Shown one piece after another: positions 6,838-14,807 of a stretch of DNA of 47,958 nucleotides. The position numbers and the translations under genes are program-made. The stretch is from Alphaproteobacteria bacterium (GTDB taxonomy: Bacteria > Pseudomonadota > Alphaproteobacteria > UBA828), in contig WTGU01000142.1 of the NCBI GenBank assembly GCA_011523425.1, positions 1-47,958 of the forward strand, read 5' to 3'. The stretch's first letter is position 1. Each line of letters starts with the position of its first letter. Below the pieces are notes generated by a model. That model saw nothing but the letters and a program-made list of their open reading frames with translations, had not been told where the DNA came from and did no database searches.

Positions 6838-8825
6838 GCGATTCCTCCTTCTGCCGTGAGGTGCGATGGCATCGGCTTGAACTGGCAGCCGTCGACGAAG
6901 AGGTCGAAGAAGTCCGGCGTGGTCTCCAGCTCGATGTGCTCGATGGCCTGGACCTCGCGCTCGAGCGCCCGGCGCCGGGTGCGGGAGAGCAGGATCGTAC
7001 GCGCCCCTCGCGCCGCCGCGTTGCCGGCCTTGACGACGCGATCCTCCGGCACCGGCGCCAGCAGGCCGATGGAGACCGCGTTGCGGACGTTCACGTAGTT
7101 GGCGAAGCCGCCGGCGAGATAGAGCCGCTCGATCCCGGCGGGGTCCACGCCGAGCGCGCGCATGACGATCACCTGGCCACAATAGTTGGCGGCCTTGGCC
7201 TGGCCGAGGTTGCTGGCGTCCTCCTTGGAGAGGGTGATTCCGTATTCCGGCACCACCATCGTTTCCTTCTGCTTGCGATCGGCGGCGAAGACGCCCTTGG
7301 CGGTGAGCGTCCCGCTCCGCCTGAGCTCCGCCAGCAGGTCGATCAGGCCGGAGCCGCAGAGGCCCGCAGGCGCCGCACCGCCGATGGTTTCCCAGGCGAA
7401 GTCGCCGTCGGACCTGAGGCGAACGGTCTCGATCGCGCCGTCCGCAGCCGGCATGCCGTAGCGCACCAGCCCGCCTTCGAAGGCGGGCCCCGCCGGGCAG
7501 GAGGCTGCGAGCAGGCGCCCTTGGTGCTTGAGCACGACCTCCGTGTTGGTGCCCATGTCGACGAGCATGGCGGTGTCCGCTTCCGCGAAACCCTTCTCCA
7601 GCGCCACCAGGGCGGCGGCGGCGTCGCCGCCCACATGGCTCGCGACCAGCGGCAGCCCATAGACCCGCGCCGCCCGGTTGGCGCGCAGGCCCAGCCTGAG
7701 CGCGCGGGCCGAGAGCGCGGTATCCGGTCGTTCGTCGGCGAGGAAGGCATGCTCGACCGAGGACTTGTAGGGTTTCTGGCCGATGCCCTGGACATCGAGC
7801 TTGAACAGGATGTCGCGCATGGTGGGGTTCGCCGCCACCACGATCTCGTAGATCGCCTGCCGGCTCGTGCCGAGCCGGGCGCAGCCGTCCATGACGGCGC
7901 GGTTGATGGCGGACGCGGCGGCCTTCTGCAGCTCCTTCGCCGGGTCGTCGCGGTCGTAGGAGATGCGGTGCATCACGTCGCTGCCGCCGAAGGCCTGCGG
8001 GTTCTCGAAGGCGGCGCCGTGCACGCTCTCGCCGGTCTCCAGGTCGACGAAATCGAGCACCACGGTGGTGGTGCCGAGATCGACCGCGAGCCCGAGCATG
8101 CGCCCGCGATAGCGGTCGACCACCTCGCCGTCGTAGAGCACGTCCTCACCCCGCCGGGTAACGACGGGGTCGAACGCGTCCGGTGCGCCGGCCGCCACGT
8201 GGGCGCGGGTCAGGATGCGCGCACGCCGGCGGAGCGGCGCGAACGAAACGTCGATTTCGTCGCGCTCGATCACCGCCTGGCAGGCGAGACGGTAGGGCGC
8301 GCGCAGGAAGCCTTCCGCCTCGGTGCGGGCGGAGAGCGCGGCGTCGCCCGCACGCACCTCGACCACGCATTCATGGCAGCGGCCGTTGCGCTGGCACGAC
8401 GTCGGCACCTCGACCGCGAGCTCGTCGGCGCAGTCGAAGAGCGTCATGCCGACGGCGAGCGGCTGTGTCTTGCCGTCGTGCGAGACCGTGCCGGGTCCCG
8501 TCGGCGGTGCTGCGCCTTCCCGCCGCGCGGCAGCGGCATCTTTGATCGCGCCGAGCTTCTTTTTTGCGCGATCGCGGGTGGCCGGGTCCGTTTCCCACGC
8601 CAGGCTGTAGTCGAAGGTACCGTCGTGACCGCAGGTGGCGGGCTCGCCCTTCTCAACGGCGGCGATCTGGTTGGCACACGAGAAAGCGGCCGTGCAGCGG
8701 TCGCGGGCGTCGCGGTAGGGGCAGCGGTGCGTGGCCTGCTCGTCGGCGTGGCTCACGATGTCCGCGAAGATCTCGGTGAGCCGGTCGAGGCGCTTCTGAT
8801 AGTCCTCTCGGCTGATCTTGCTCAA
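6834..8825 (-). CDS. Corrinoid-activating protein (RACo/RamA-like; 2Fe-2S ferredoxin plus ASKHA DUF4445 domain)
   Basis: The 663-residue protein should reduce inactive Co(II) corrinoid back to Co(I) using ATP. A plant-type 2Fe-2S domain at about residues 113-190 has Cys144, Cys150, Cys153 and Cys182 (TSCQRNGRCHEC, then LACQA). The C-terminal part is an ASKHA ATPase: GLAVDLGTTTVVLDFV, ANPTMRDILFKL, LVDMGTNTEVVL, GLCGSGLIDLLAEL and LAGGFANYV. Before the ferredoxin is an extra segment with Cys35, Cys44, Cys50 and Cys65 that could hold a second metal centre. It sits between the corrinoid protein (9-base gap) and the methyl-THF methyltransferase (4-base overlap), exactly the partners a reactivase needs. 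A ferredoxin-only protein is excluded by the ASKHA half. Confidence 0.88.
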   Translation of the reverse strand: MSKISREDYQKRLDRLTEIFADIVSHADEQATHRCPYRDARDRCTAAFSCANQIAAVEKGEPATCGHDGTFDYSLAWETDPATRDRAKKKLGAIKDAAAARREGAAPPTGPGTVSHDGKTQPLAVGMTLFDCADELAVEVPTSCQRNGRCHECVVEVRAGDAALSARTEAEGFLRAPYRLACQAVIERDEIDVSFAPLRRRARILTRAHVAAGAPDAFDPVVTRRGEDVLYDGEVVDRYRGRMLGLAVDLGTTTVVLDFVDLETGESVHGAAFENPQAFGGSDVMHRISYDRDDPAKELQKAAASAINRAVMDGCARLGTSRQAIYEIVVAANPTMRDILFKLDVQGIGQKPYKSSVEHAFLADERPDTALSARALRLGLRANRAARVYGLPLVASHVGGDAAAALVALEKGFAEADTAMLVDMGTNTEVVLKHQGRLLAASCPAGPAFEGGLVRYGMPAADGAIETVRLRSDGDFAWETIGGAAPAGLCGSGLIDLLAELRRSGTLTAKGVFAADRKQKETMVVPEYGITLSKEDASNLGQAKAANYCGQVIVMRALGVDPAGIERLYLAGGFANYVNVRNAVSIGLLAPVPEDRVVKAGNAAARGARTILLSRTRRRALEREVQAIEHIELETTPDFFDLFVDGCQFKPMPSHLTAEGGIA

Positions 8826-8834
8826 GGGCGCCGC

Positions 8835-9584
8835 CTATCCGCGCTCTTCCATCAGCTTCTTGGCGAGCGCGACGCAGGAGAGCGCGTCCTTGCCGTAGCC
8901 GTCCGCGCCCATGTCGTCGGCGAACTCCTCGGTCACCGGCGCGCCGCCCACCATCACCATCACGTCGTCGCGAATGTCGGCGTCGATCAGCGCCTCGATG
9001 GTCCTGCCCATGTTGGGCATGGTCGTCGTGAGGAGGGCCGACATGCCCATGATCGGTGCCCCATGCTCCTCCAGGGCGGCGATGAACTCGTCTTCGGAGG
9101 TATCGACGCCGAGGTCCACCACGTCGAAGCCGGCGCCGGACAGCATCATGATGCAGAGGTTCTTGCCGATGTCGTGGAGGTCGCCCTTGACCGTGCCCAT
9201 GATGACCGTGCCGATGGGCTCGACACCGGAGGCGGACAGGATCGGCTCGATGTGGACCATGCCGGCCTTCATCGCCCGCGCGCAGGCCAGCACCTCGGGC
9301 ACGAAGATGAAGTTCTCGCGGAACTTGATGCCGACGATCCCCATGCCGGCGATCAGCCCGTCGTCCATGATCTCCAGCGCCTCGGTGCCGTCTGCCAGCG
9401 CCTTGACGGTCAGCGCGTCCACCGTGTGGTTGTCGCCTTCGATGAGCGCCGCGGCGATGTCCTGCATCTCGGGCCGCATGCGCGCGAACAGCGCGACATT
9501 GCGCTCGATCTCGTCCGGACGCTCGAGAAACTCCTCGATCTCGTCGCGGATCACCGCGTTGGCGATGTCGGAAAGCGCGGCCAT
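8835..9584 (-). CDS. Corrinoid (B12-binding) methyl-shuttle protein, MtaC/MtbC-like
   Basis: The 249-residue two-domain protein has a helical methionine-synthase-type cap (about residues 15-110) followed by a Rossmann-like cobalamin domain. The cobalt-ligand signature GTVKGDLHDIGKN at residues 130-142 gives Asp135, His137 and Gly140. The later SALLTT and VGGAPV elements cradle the nucleotide tail of B12. It carries the methyl group between the UroD-type methyltransferase (14 bases upstream) and the methyl-THF methyltransferase. The ATG at 9584 is chosen because it gives the standard N-terminus; the frame upstream is out-of-frame read-through of the UroD gene. It has no visible strong ribosome binding site, so coupled translation is likely. 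Confidence 0.92.
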   Translation of the reverse strand: MAALSDIANAVIRDEIEEFLERPDEIERNVALFARMRPEMQDIAAALIEGDNHTVDALTVKALADGTEALEIMDDGLIAGMGIVGIKFRENFIFVPEVLACARAMKAGMVHIEPILSASGVEPIGTVIMGTVKGDLHDIGKNLCIMMLSGAGFDVVDLGVDTSEDEFIAALEEHGAPIMGMSALLTTTMPNMGRTIEALIDADIRDDVMVMVGGAPVTEEFADDMGADGYGKDALSCVALAKKLMEERG

Positions 9585-9598
9585 GGGAACGTCAGGGA

Positions 9599-10642
9599 CT
9601 AGTGGGGACGGCCGTGCTCGGCATGCCAGTCGCGCACCGCCAGCGGAATCTCGCGCAGGTTCTCCACCGAGGTCTGGAGCGGGATGGCGCATTCCGGCCC
9701 GACCCCCTGCACGCCTGCGTCGAGGTTGGCATAGACCTCCCTGCGCACGTCCTCCGGCCCCTTGGCGAAGAGCGTCTCGGGATTGTTGATGTTGCCGACC
9801 AGCGACACCCGGTCGTCCATCACCGCCATGGATTCGGCCGGTGCGTTCTTTGAATCGAAGTGGAAGGCGGCGATCCCGGTCTCGGCGATGTAGCCCATGC
9901 GGTCCACGGTGCGCCCGCAGATATGGAGGATGAGCGGCACCGGTAGGCGCTCCACGAATTCGACGTGGAGGTCCCTGAGAAAGCGCTTGTAGTATTCCGC
10001 GCTTACGAGATCGCCGGTGGCGTGATCGGGGAGCGTCAGCGCGTCGGCTCCCGCCTCGATCTGCGCGAGGCCGAAGACGATCGTCGCCTCCTTCATGCGG
10101 TCGAGCGCGAGCTTGGTCTTGCCCGGATCGTCGAGCGACATGAGCAGGAAGGGCTCGACGCCGAAGCAGTGATAGCCGAGCGTCCACGGCCCCATGGTCT
10201 TGCCGATGATCGCCACCTCGTCGCCGAATTCGCGCCTGAGCAGGCGGATCGCTTCGATCACGCAAGCCATGTCCGGGTGCAGGAGGAAGTCGTTGGGAAT
10301 GCGGATGTCGTCCACGTCCTCCCAGATCGGCTCGCGCATCCGGACGGTCGGCCAGTTGTCCTTCTGCTCCCACTGCATCTTGCAGCCGAGCGCCGACGAT
10401 TCCTGGATGATCGAGAAGACCGGCATGATGCTGTCGAAGCCGAGCTCGGTGTAGCTGGTGGCGGCGAGCCGCGCCATCAGCTCGGGGTCGCGGTTCGCGA
10501 GCGGGAAGTTGGCGTCCACCAGGTCCATCAGCTCGACGGTCGCGACCGAGGTGGGGTTGCACACGGGCGTGCGGTCCACCGGCTCGCGGTTCAGCGCCGC
10601 AAGCACCCGCTCGCGGCTGGTCATCGAGGGCACTGCCGTCAT
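9599..10642 (-). CDS. UroD-family corrinoid methyltransferase (MtaA/CmuA-like)
   Basis: This 347-residue TIM-barrel protein of the uroporphyrinogen-decarboxylase superfamily carries the zinc-thiolate methyltransferase signature: His240 and Cys242 in LILHICGRT, and Cys318 in GVGPECAIP. This His-X-Cys...Cys zinc site is characteristic of MtaA/MtbA/CmuA-type enzymes and absent from the heme enzyme HemE. It should either move a methyl group from a donor to the adjacent corrinoid protein, as methyltransferase I of acetogen O-demethylases does, or from methyl-corrinoid to a thiol. The methyl donor or acceptor cannot be inferred from the sequence. It is 18 bases downstream of an uncharacterised two-repeat protein that may be part of the same system. 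Confidence 0.85.
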   Translation of the reverse strand: MTAVPSMTSRERVLAALNREPVDRTPVCNPTSVATVELMDLVDANFPLANRDPELMARLAATSYTELGFDSIMPVFSIIQESSALGCKMQWEQKDNWPTVRMREPIWEDVDDIRIPNDFLLHPDMACVIEAIRLLRREFGDEVAIIGKTMGPWTLGYHCFGVEPFLLMSLDDPGKTKLALDRMKEATIVFGLAQIEAGADALTLPDHATGDLVSAEYYKRFLRDLHVEFVERLPVPLILHICGRTVDRMGYIAETGIAAFHFDSKNAPAESMAVMDDRVSLVGNINNPETLFAKGPEDVRREVYANLDAGVQGVGPECAIPLQTSVENLREIPLAVRDWHAEHGRPH

Positions 10643-10660
10643 CGCTCTCGCTCCCGACCC

Positions 10661-11386
10661 TCAGGTCTGCTGTTGCGCGCTCGGCGCGGCGAGAATTCCC
10701 CGCGCCGCCGCTGCCTCCGCCTCGCGCATGGCGGCGCGGACGTTGAGCGCCCGGCCGAGCAGCAGGCCCACCAGCTCGTCGTGGGCGGTGCCGCAGGCGA
10801 AGCGGGCCTCGCCTGCCGCGGCGCCCGGTTCCATCTCGGCGAGCTTGATCAGCCCCCTGGTCACACCGTCCACGCGCCGCGCCACCTTGTCGTCGGCCTC
10901 GCCGCCGGCGGCTGCAAGCCGGTAGCCCCCGCCTCCGGTGGCGGTCGCGTCGATGGTGAGGTCGTTCTTCTTGTCGTAGATGCGCATGGGCAGCGCCGCG
11001 ACCTCGGCTCCCGTCGCCTTCTTGCAGGCTTCAAGGAAGAGCCGCTTCACCGCCGCACGGTGCTCGGCCCCGCAGGCGAAGGCGAGGCGGCCCGGCTGCC
11101 CGGGTGCGGGCACCATGCCGCCCATGGCCGCCATCGCCCGCATCACGAACGCAAGCCGCTCGGCGGTGCCCTCCTTCCCGCTGTAGCTGTGTGCGAGAAA
11201 GCACGAGGCGCCGCCATCTCCGCTGTTGCGGTAGAGGGAGATGCTGATGTCGTGGAAGTGCGGGTCCATGGAGACGAGCTCCACCCGCTCCCCGAGCTCC
11301 AACAGGCGGCCCATCGCCCTCTCGCTGCGCTGGCCCGGCGCCGGCCGGGCCATTCCGTCCTCCCGCCAGAATTTCAGATCGGGCAA
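10661..11386 (-). CDS. Uncharacterised protein with two internal FACGxxH repeats
   Basis: I do not recognise this 241-residue protein. It is built from two tandem repeats of about 95 residues. Each repeat has an extended strand segment (HDISISLYR near residue 45; NDLTIDATA near 141), then a helix, then the motif FACGxxH (Phe103-His109 and Phe196-His202). The paired Cys and His in each repeat could bind a metal or cofactor. No signal peptide or membrane segment is visible, so it should be cytosolic. It lies between the DgcA-like epimerase and the UroD-type methyltransferase, with gaps of 37 and 18 bases, so it belongs to this operon. The start at 11386 is one choice; an ATG at 11353 is the alternative. 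Confidence 0.7.
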   Translation of the reverse strand: MPDLKFWREDGMARPAPGQRSERAMGRLLELGERVELVSMDPHFHDISISLYRNSGDGGASCFLAHSYSGKEGTAERLAFVMRAMAAMGGMVPAPGQPGRLAFACGAEHRAAVKRLFLEACKKATGAEVAALPMRIYDKKNDLTIDATATGGGGYRLAAAGGEADDKVARRVDGVTRGLIKLAEMEPGAAAGEARFACGTAHDELVGLLLGRALNVRAAMREAEAAAARGILAAPSAQQQT

Positions 11387-11423
11387 AGGGAAACAAGGCC
11401 ACAGCCCCGGATAGCATTGTGGA

Positions 11424-12416
11424 CTATCCCCAGAGCGCGGGCTCCGGCGGGGTCATGATCGCCCCGTCGTAGTCGAGTCCGGGGCTGCGATCGCGGGCAA
11501 GCAGCAAGGGGCCGTCGAGGTCCACGTAGGCGGCGAGGCCCGCCAGCAGCGCCGCCGGCGCCATGGCGAGCGAGGTGCCGACCATGGAGCCCACCATGAT
11601 GCGAAAGCCCATGGCCTTCGCGTCTGCCGCGAGCGCGAGCGCTTCGGTGAGGCCACCGGCCTTGTCCAGCTTGATGTTGATCATTGGGTAGCGGCCCTCG
11701 AGGCGCGGCAGGTCGGCGCGGGTGTGGCAGCTCTCGTCGGCACAGAGGGGGAGCGCGAGACGCCGGTCTGCGAGCGCCACATCCTCGGCCGCGGGCAACG
11801 GCTGCTCCACCATCTCGACGCCCAACACCGCGAAGGCCGGCAGCAGCTCGTCCAGCATGGGCGGCGTCCAGCCCTCGTTCGCGTCCACGATCAGCCTGGC
11901 GTGCGGGGCGTTCTCGCGGACGGCGCGGATGCGCGCGAGGTCGCCTTCGCCGGTGACCTTGAGCTTGAGCAGCGGAAGCGCGGCATGCCGAGCTGCGGCT
12001 GCGCCCATCCGCGCCGGCGTGTCGAGGCTCAGCGTCACGGCGGTGACGCAGGACTGCGGCGCTTCGAGGCCCGCCAACGCCCAGGCGGCCCGGCCGGTCT
12101 GCTTCGCTTCCAGATCCCAGAGCGCGCAATCGAGCGCGTTTCGGGCGGCGCCCGGCGGCAGCGCACTCTGCAGGCCCTCCCGGTCGAGCCCCGCTTCAAC
12201 CATTTCGCGCACGCCCTCGATCTCGTCCCGCGTGCCCTCCGGCGTCTCGTCGTAGCGGGGGTAGGGAACGGCCTCCCCGCGGCCCCTGTGGGGGCTGTCG
12301 GAAAGCTCGACGACGACGGTGCGGGCCTCGGTCTTCGCCCCGCGGGAGATGCGGAACGCGTCCCTGAGCGGCCAGGTCTCGAGGCGTACGTCGAGCCGCC
12401 TCCCCACCGCTGCCAC
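11424..12416 (-). CDS. dgcA: Enolase-superfamily epimerase, DgcA-like (N-acetyl-D-glutamate racemase or dipeptide epimerase)
   Basis: The 330-residue protein has the muconate-lactonizing-type capping domain followed by a barrel with all catalytic elements: Lys151 and Lys153 in LLKLKV, metal ligands Asp178 (DANEGW), Glu204 (EQPLP) and Asp227 (ADES), and the opposite-face lysine in INIKLDKAGG (249-252). These residues define two-base racemases/epimerases. The start is GTG at 12416, three bases after the DgcN-like stop. Family default is L-Ala-D/L-Glu epimerase. Its tight pairing with a DUF1611 gene instead matches the DgcN-DgcA D-glutamate route described in marine bacteria, where DgcA racemises N-acetyl-D-glutamate. 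The symbol is given on that context; the substrate is inferred. Confidence 0.75.
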   Translation of the reverse strand: MAAVGRRLDVRLETWPLRDAFRISRGAKTEARTVVVELSDSPHRGRGEAVPYPRYDETPEGTRDEIEGVREMVEAGLDREGLQSALPPGAARNALDCALWDLEAKQTGRAAWALAGLEAPQSCVTAVTLSLDTPARMGAAAARHAALPLLKLKVTGEGDLARIRAVRENAPHARLIVDANEGWTPPMLDELLPAFAVLGVEMVEQPLPAAEDVALADRRLALPLCADESCHTRADLPRLEGRYPMINIKLDKAGGLTEALALAADAKAMGFRIMVGSMVGTSLAMAPAALLAGLAAYVDLDGPLLLARDRSPGLDYDGAIMTPPEPALWG

Positions 12417-12419
12417 CGG

Positions 12420-13430
12420 CTAGATGAGACGGTCGGCGATCGCGCCCACGCCGGTGCGTATGGGATCGACGCAGGGGAGGCCGTGGGCCCTGCCGAGGTC
12501 CGCCAGCAGCGCCTCCGCCTCCGCCTCGCCCAGCGCCTGGGTGTTGACGCAGAGGCCTGCGCAGACGACGGCCGGATTGGTGAGCCGCGCCGCTTGGAGG
12601 TTCGCCTCGATGCAGGCGCCGAGCTCGGGCAGCGGCCATTCCGGCAGGCCGCGCATGTGGGTCCGCGTCGGCTCGTGGCAGACCACGATCGCATCGGGCT
12701 GGGCGCCGTGGATGAGGCCGAGCGTCACGCCGGCGTAGGAGGGGTGGAAGAGCGAGCCCTGCCCCTCGACGAGGTCCCAGTGATCCGGCGCGTTCTCCGG
12801 CGTGAGCCACTCCGTGGCGCCGGAGATGAAGTCTGCCACCACCGCATCGACCGAGACGCCCTCGCCGGCGATGAAGATGCCGGTCTGCCCGGTGGCGCGG
12901 AAGCTGCAGGCCACGCCGCGCCGGCGCCATTCGGCCTCGAGCGCGAGCGTGGCGTACATCTTGCCGACCGAGGCGTCGGTGCCCACCGTGAGCAGCCGCT
13001 TGCCGGCCCTCTTGGTGCCCGTGCCCACCTTGAAGGCCTGCGGCGGATGGCGCGCGTCGAAGAGCCGCCGACCCCGTCTCTCAGCCGCCTCGCGCACCGC
13101 CGGCAGATCGCCGAGGCGCACGTGCAGCCCGCTGGCGAGGTCGAGACCGGCCTCGAGCGCGGCGACGAGGGTGTCGATCCAGCTATCGGAGACGACGCCG
13201 CCCGCATTGGCGACGCCGACGATGAGGCTCTTCGCGCCCTTGGCGGCGGCCTCGTCGACCGTCATCTCGGGCAGGTCGAGGCGGGCGTTGCAGCCCGCGA
13301 GCCTGATCTGGCCGAGGCACCACTCCGGGCGGAAGACGAAGACCCCGCGCGCGGTCTTGGCGGCGAGCTCGTCCCGCGCGTCGCCGAGGAAGAGCAGATA
13401 GGGAGGGTCGATCTGCGGCCTGGTGCTCAT
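12420..13430 (-). CDS. dgcN: DUF1611 protein, DgcN-like (D-glutamate N-acetyltransferase family)
   Basis: The 336-residue protein has an N-terminal Rossmann-like domain (about residues 10-130) and a C-terminal P-loop-like domain beginning GTDASVGKMYATLALE at 150-165. This is the DUF1611 architecture. A member of this family, DgcN, has been reported to N-acetylate D-glutamate as the first step of a D-glutamate catabolic path. The start at 13430 is chosen because family homology begins at residue 10; the open frame extends 67 codons further without recognisable sequence. It is the first gene of the leftward series ending at 5367. A weak TTGCGG-17-CAGACT promoter lies about 55 bases upstream. 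Confidence 0.75.
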   Translation of the reverse strand: MSTRPQIDPPYLLFLGDARDELAAKTARGVFVFRPEWCLGQIRLAGCNARLDLPEMTVDEAAAKGAKSLIVGVANAGGVVSDSWIDTLVAALEAGLDLASGLHVRLGDLPAVREAAERRGRRLFDARHPPQAFKVGTGTKRAGKRLLTVGTDASVGKMYATLALEAEWRRRGVACSFRATGQTGIFIAGEGVSVDAVVADFISGATEWLTPENAPDHWDLVEGQGSLFHPSYAGVTLGLIHGAQPDAIVVCHEPTRTHMRGLPEWPLPELGACIEANLQAARLTNPAVVCAGLCVNTQALGEAEAEALLADLGRAHGLPCVDPIRTGVGAIADRLI

Positions 13431-13522
13431 GCTCGGTCCCGGTGCTGACCGCCGCGAGTCTGGCGAATAGCGGCGGGTGCCGCAAGGACGGGCGGATGCG
13501 GACTGGACGGCAGAAAGGAGCG

Positions 13523-13555
13523 GCAGAAAAGAAGGGAGCGGCCGAAGCCGCTCCC
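13523..13555 (-). terminator. Rho-independent terminator of the porin gene
   Basis: On the leftward strand a nine-pair GC stem (13555-13547 with 13542-13534) closes a UUCG tetraloop and is followed by CTTCTTTTCT. It begins 27 bases after the porin stop. It separates porin transcription from the dgcN-like gene, so the long leftward series below it probably has its own promoter. Confidence 0.85.
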
Positions 13556-13581
13556 CAACGTCTCGACGATGTCGAGGGTGC

Positions 13582-14601
13582 CTAGAAGGCGAACCAGGTG
13601 CCGAGCAGGATCTGCGAGTATCCGCCGCCACCCTCAGGCTCGATGTTGGCAGCCTGCAGGCCGAGATCGACGCCCGGACCCATGTTGTAGTTGATGTTGA
13701 AGGCCGTCTGGGTCGTCGACGCTTCGCCTTGCTCGTTGCTGCCGTACTGGATGCCGACCATCATCGGGCCTTCCGACCAGGAGATGCCATACGTCGAATA
13801 GGTGTTCGTCGTATCGCCGATCTCTTGCTCGTAGATGGCGCCGCCGATCCCGATCTGGTCGATGCTGACCACGAGGCCGTAGCGCATCCCCGAGGGATCG
13901 TCGCCGACATTGCCCGCCGCGTCGGCTTCGGCCGTGTACATCTCCGTGCCGATGTTGGCGCTGACGCTGCCGCCGCCCACATCCATCGAGTAGCTCAGCG
14001 CTGCCGTGATCTGCTCGGAGTTGTGGCCGTCAGCCGTGCTGTCGCTGGCGTAGGAGGCGGTCGAGTTCTCCGGCGCATAGCTGACCGCGACACCCAGGCC
14101 GTTGAAGCTCGGCGCGAAGTACACGATCTTGGTGGAGTCCTCGTTCATGATGGCGTTGGTCGTCCAGCCGCCCATGATGCCGCCGAACCACGGCGACTTG
14201 ATGCCGCCGATGGCTGCGCTGTTGCCCGGCACCCAGGTATCCATCTGCTGGGCCGCGCCCTCGATGTTGCCCATGTGGATGGAGCCGAAGCCGCCGCTGA
14301 AGAAGACTTCGCGCTCGTCGGAGTGCTCGTAGTCGTTCGTGGTGAGCCGCGCACGGACGCCGGCGGTCATGCCGTTGTCGAGCGTGGTCGAGCCGCCGAT
14401 GTTGAACTCGTTGTTCTGCTGGATGCTGTGACCGCGGCTGGCGTCGCCGGTGTCAGCATTGATGATGGCGGCGGTGTAGTAGCCGCCGACGCTGACGGAG
14501 ATGGGCTCCGCCATCATCTCGTCGTCGGCCTGCGCTACGCCGATCCCGGCGAAAGCGGCGGCCGCCACGAGAGCCGTCGTCCCCAACAAGACTTTCTTCA
14601 T
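13582..14601 (-). CDS. Outer-membrane porin
   Basis: The 339-residue precursor has a Sec signal peptide MKKVLLGTTALVAAAAFAGIG with cleavage after AQA near residue 24. It is followed by a Gly/Asn/Ser-rich, strand-rich body and ends in aromatic residues (GTWFAF), the C-terminal signature recognised by the BAM machinery. Composition and length fit the alphaproteobacterial trimeric porin family. The ATG at 14601 has AGGAG eight bases upstream. It has its own promoter (14692-14719) and terminator (13523-13555), so it is monocistronic and probably highly expressed. General diffusion of small solutes is inferred from the family; specificity cannot be read. Confidence 0.88.
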   Translation of the reverse strand: MKKVLLGTTALVAAAAFAGIGVAQADDEMMAEPISVSVGGYYTAAIINADTGDASRGHSIQQNNEFNIGGSTTLDNGMTAGVRARLTTNDYEHSDEREVFFSGGFGSIHMGNIEGAAQQMDTWVPGNSAAIGGIKSPWFGGIMGGWTTNAIMNEDSTKIVYFAPSFNGLGVAVSYAPENSTASYASDSTADGHNSEQITAALSYSMDVGGGSVSANIGTEMYTAEADAAGNVGDDPSGMRYGLVVSIDQIGIGGAIYEQEIGDTTNTYSTYGISWSEGPMMVGIQYGSNEQGEASTTQTAFNINYNMGPGVDLGLQAANIEPEGGGGYSQILLGTWFAF

Positions 14602-14691
14602 GACTGATTCTCCTCGCGAGTTAACGTCTGATCCATGCATGGTTCCGCGGCAACTCACCGTGACATCCGGCGCAGCCTGCCGCATCGGTGG

Positions 14692-14719
14692 ATGCTACAC
14701 GAGCGGGCCGCCCTGCCAA
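14692..14719 (-). promoter_or_regulatory. Sigma-70-type promoter of the porin gene
   Basis: On the leftward strand TTGGCA (14719-14714) and TAGCAT (14697-14692) are 16 bases apart, about 90 bases upstream of the porin ATG. The hexamers are good for this genome and the position leaves a leader of roughly 85 bases, long enough for small-RNA control. Confidence 0.55.
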
Positions 14720-14807
14720 GCCTCGGCCGCCGGGAAAGGTGGCGATTCCGTGTCATGGCCGCGCTTTTCCTCCCCGACTGTGGCGCAATTGACACAGGTG
14801 TGGGCGC

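Noticed and set aside
6861-9602. Antisense open frame of over 900 codons across the reactivase and corrinoid protein genes
   Set aside because: Same reasoning: both sense genes have complete catalytic motifs, and the antisense product has none.
9599-10642. UroD-family gene considered as hemE (uroporphyrinogen decarboxylase)
   Set aside because: It has the His-X-Cys...Cys zinc site of corrinoid methyltransferases and lies among corrinoid genes; HemE lacks this site.
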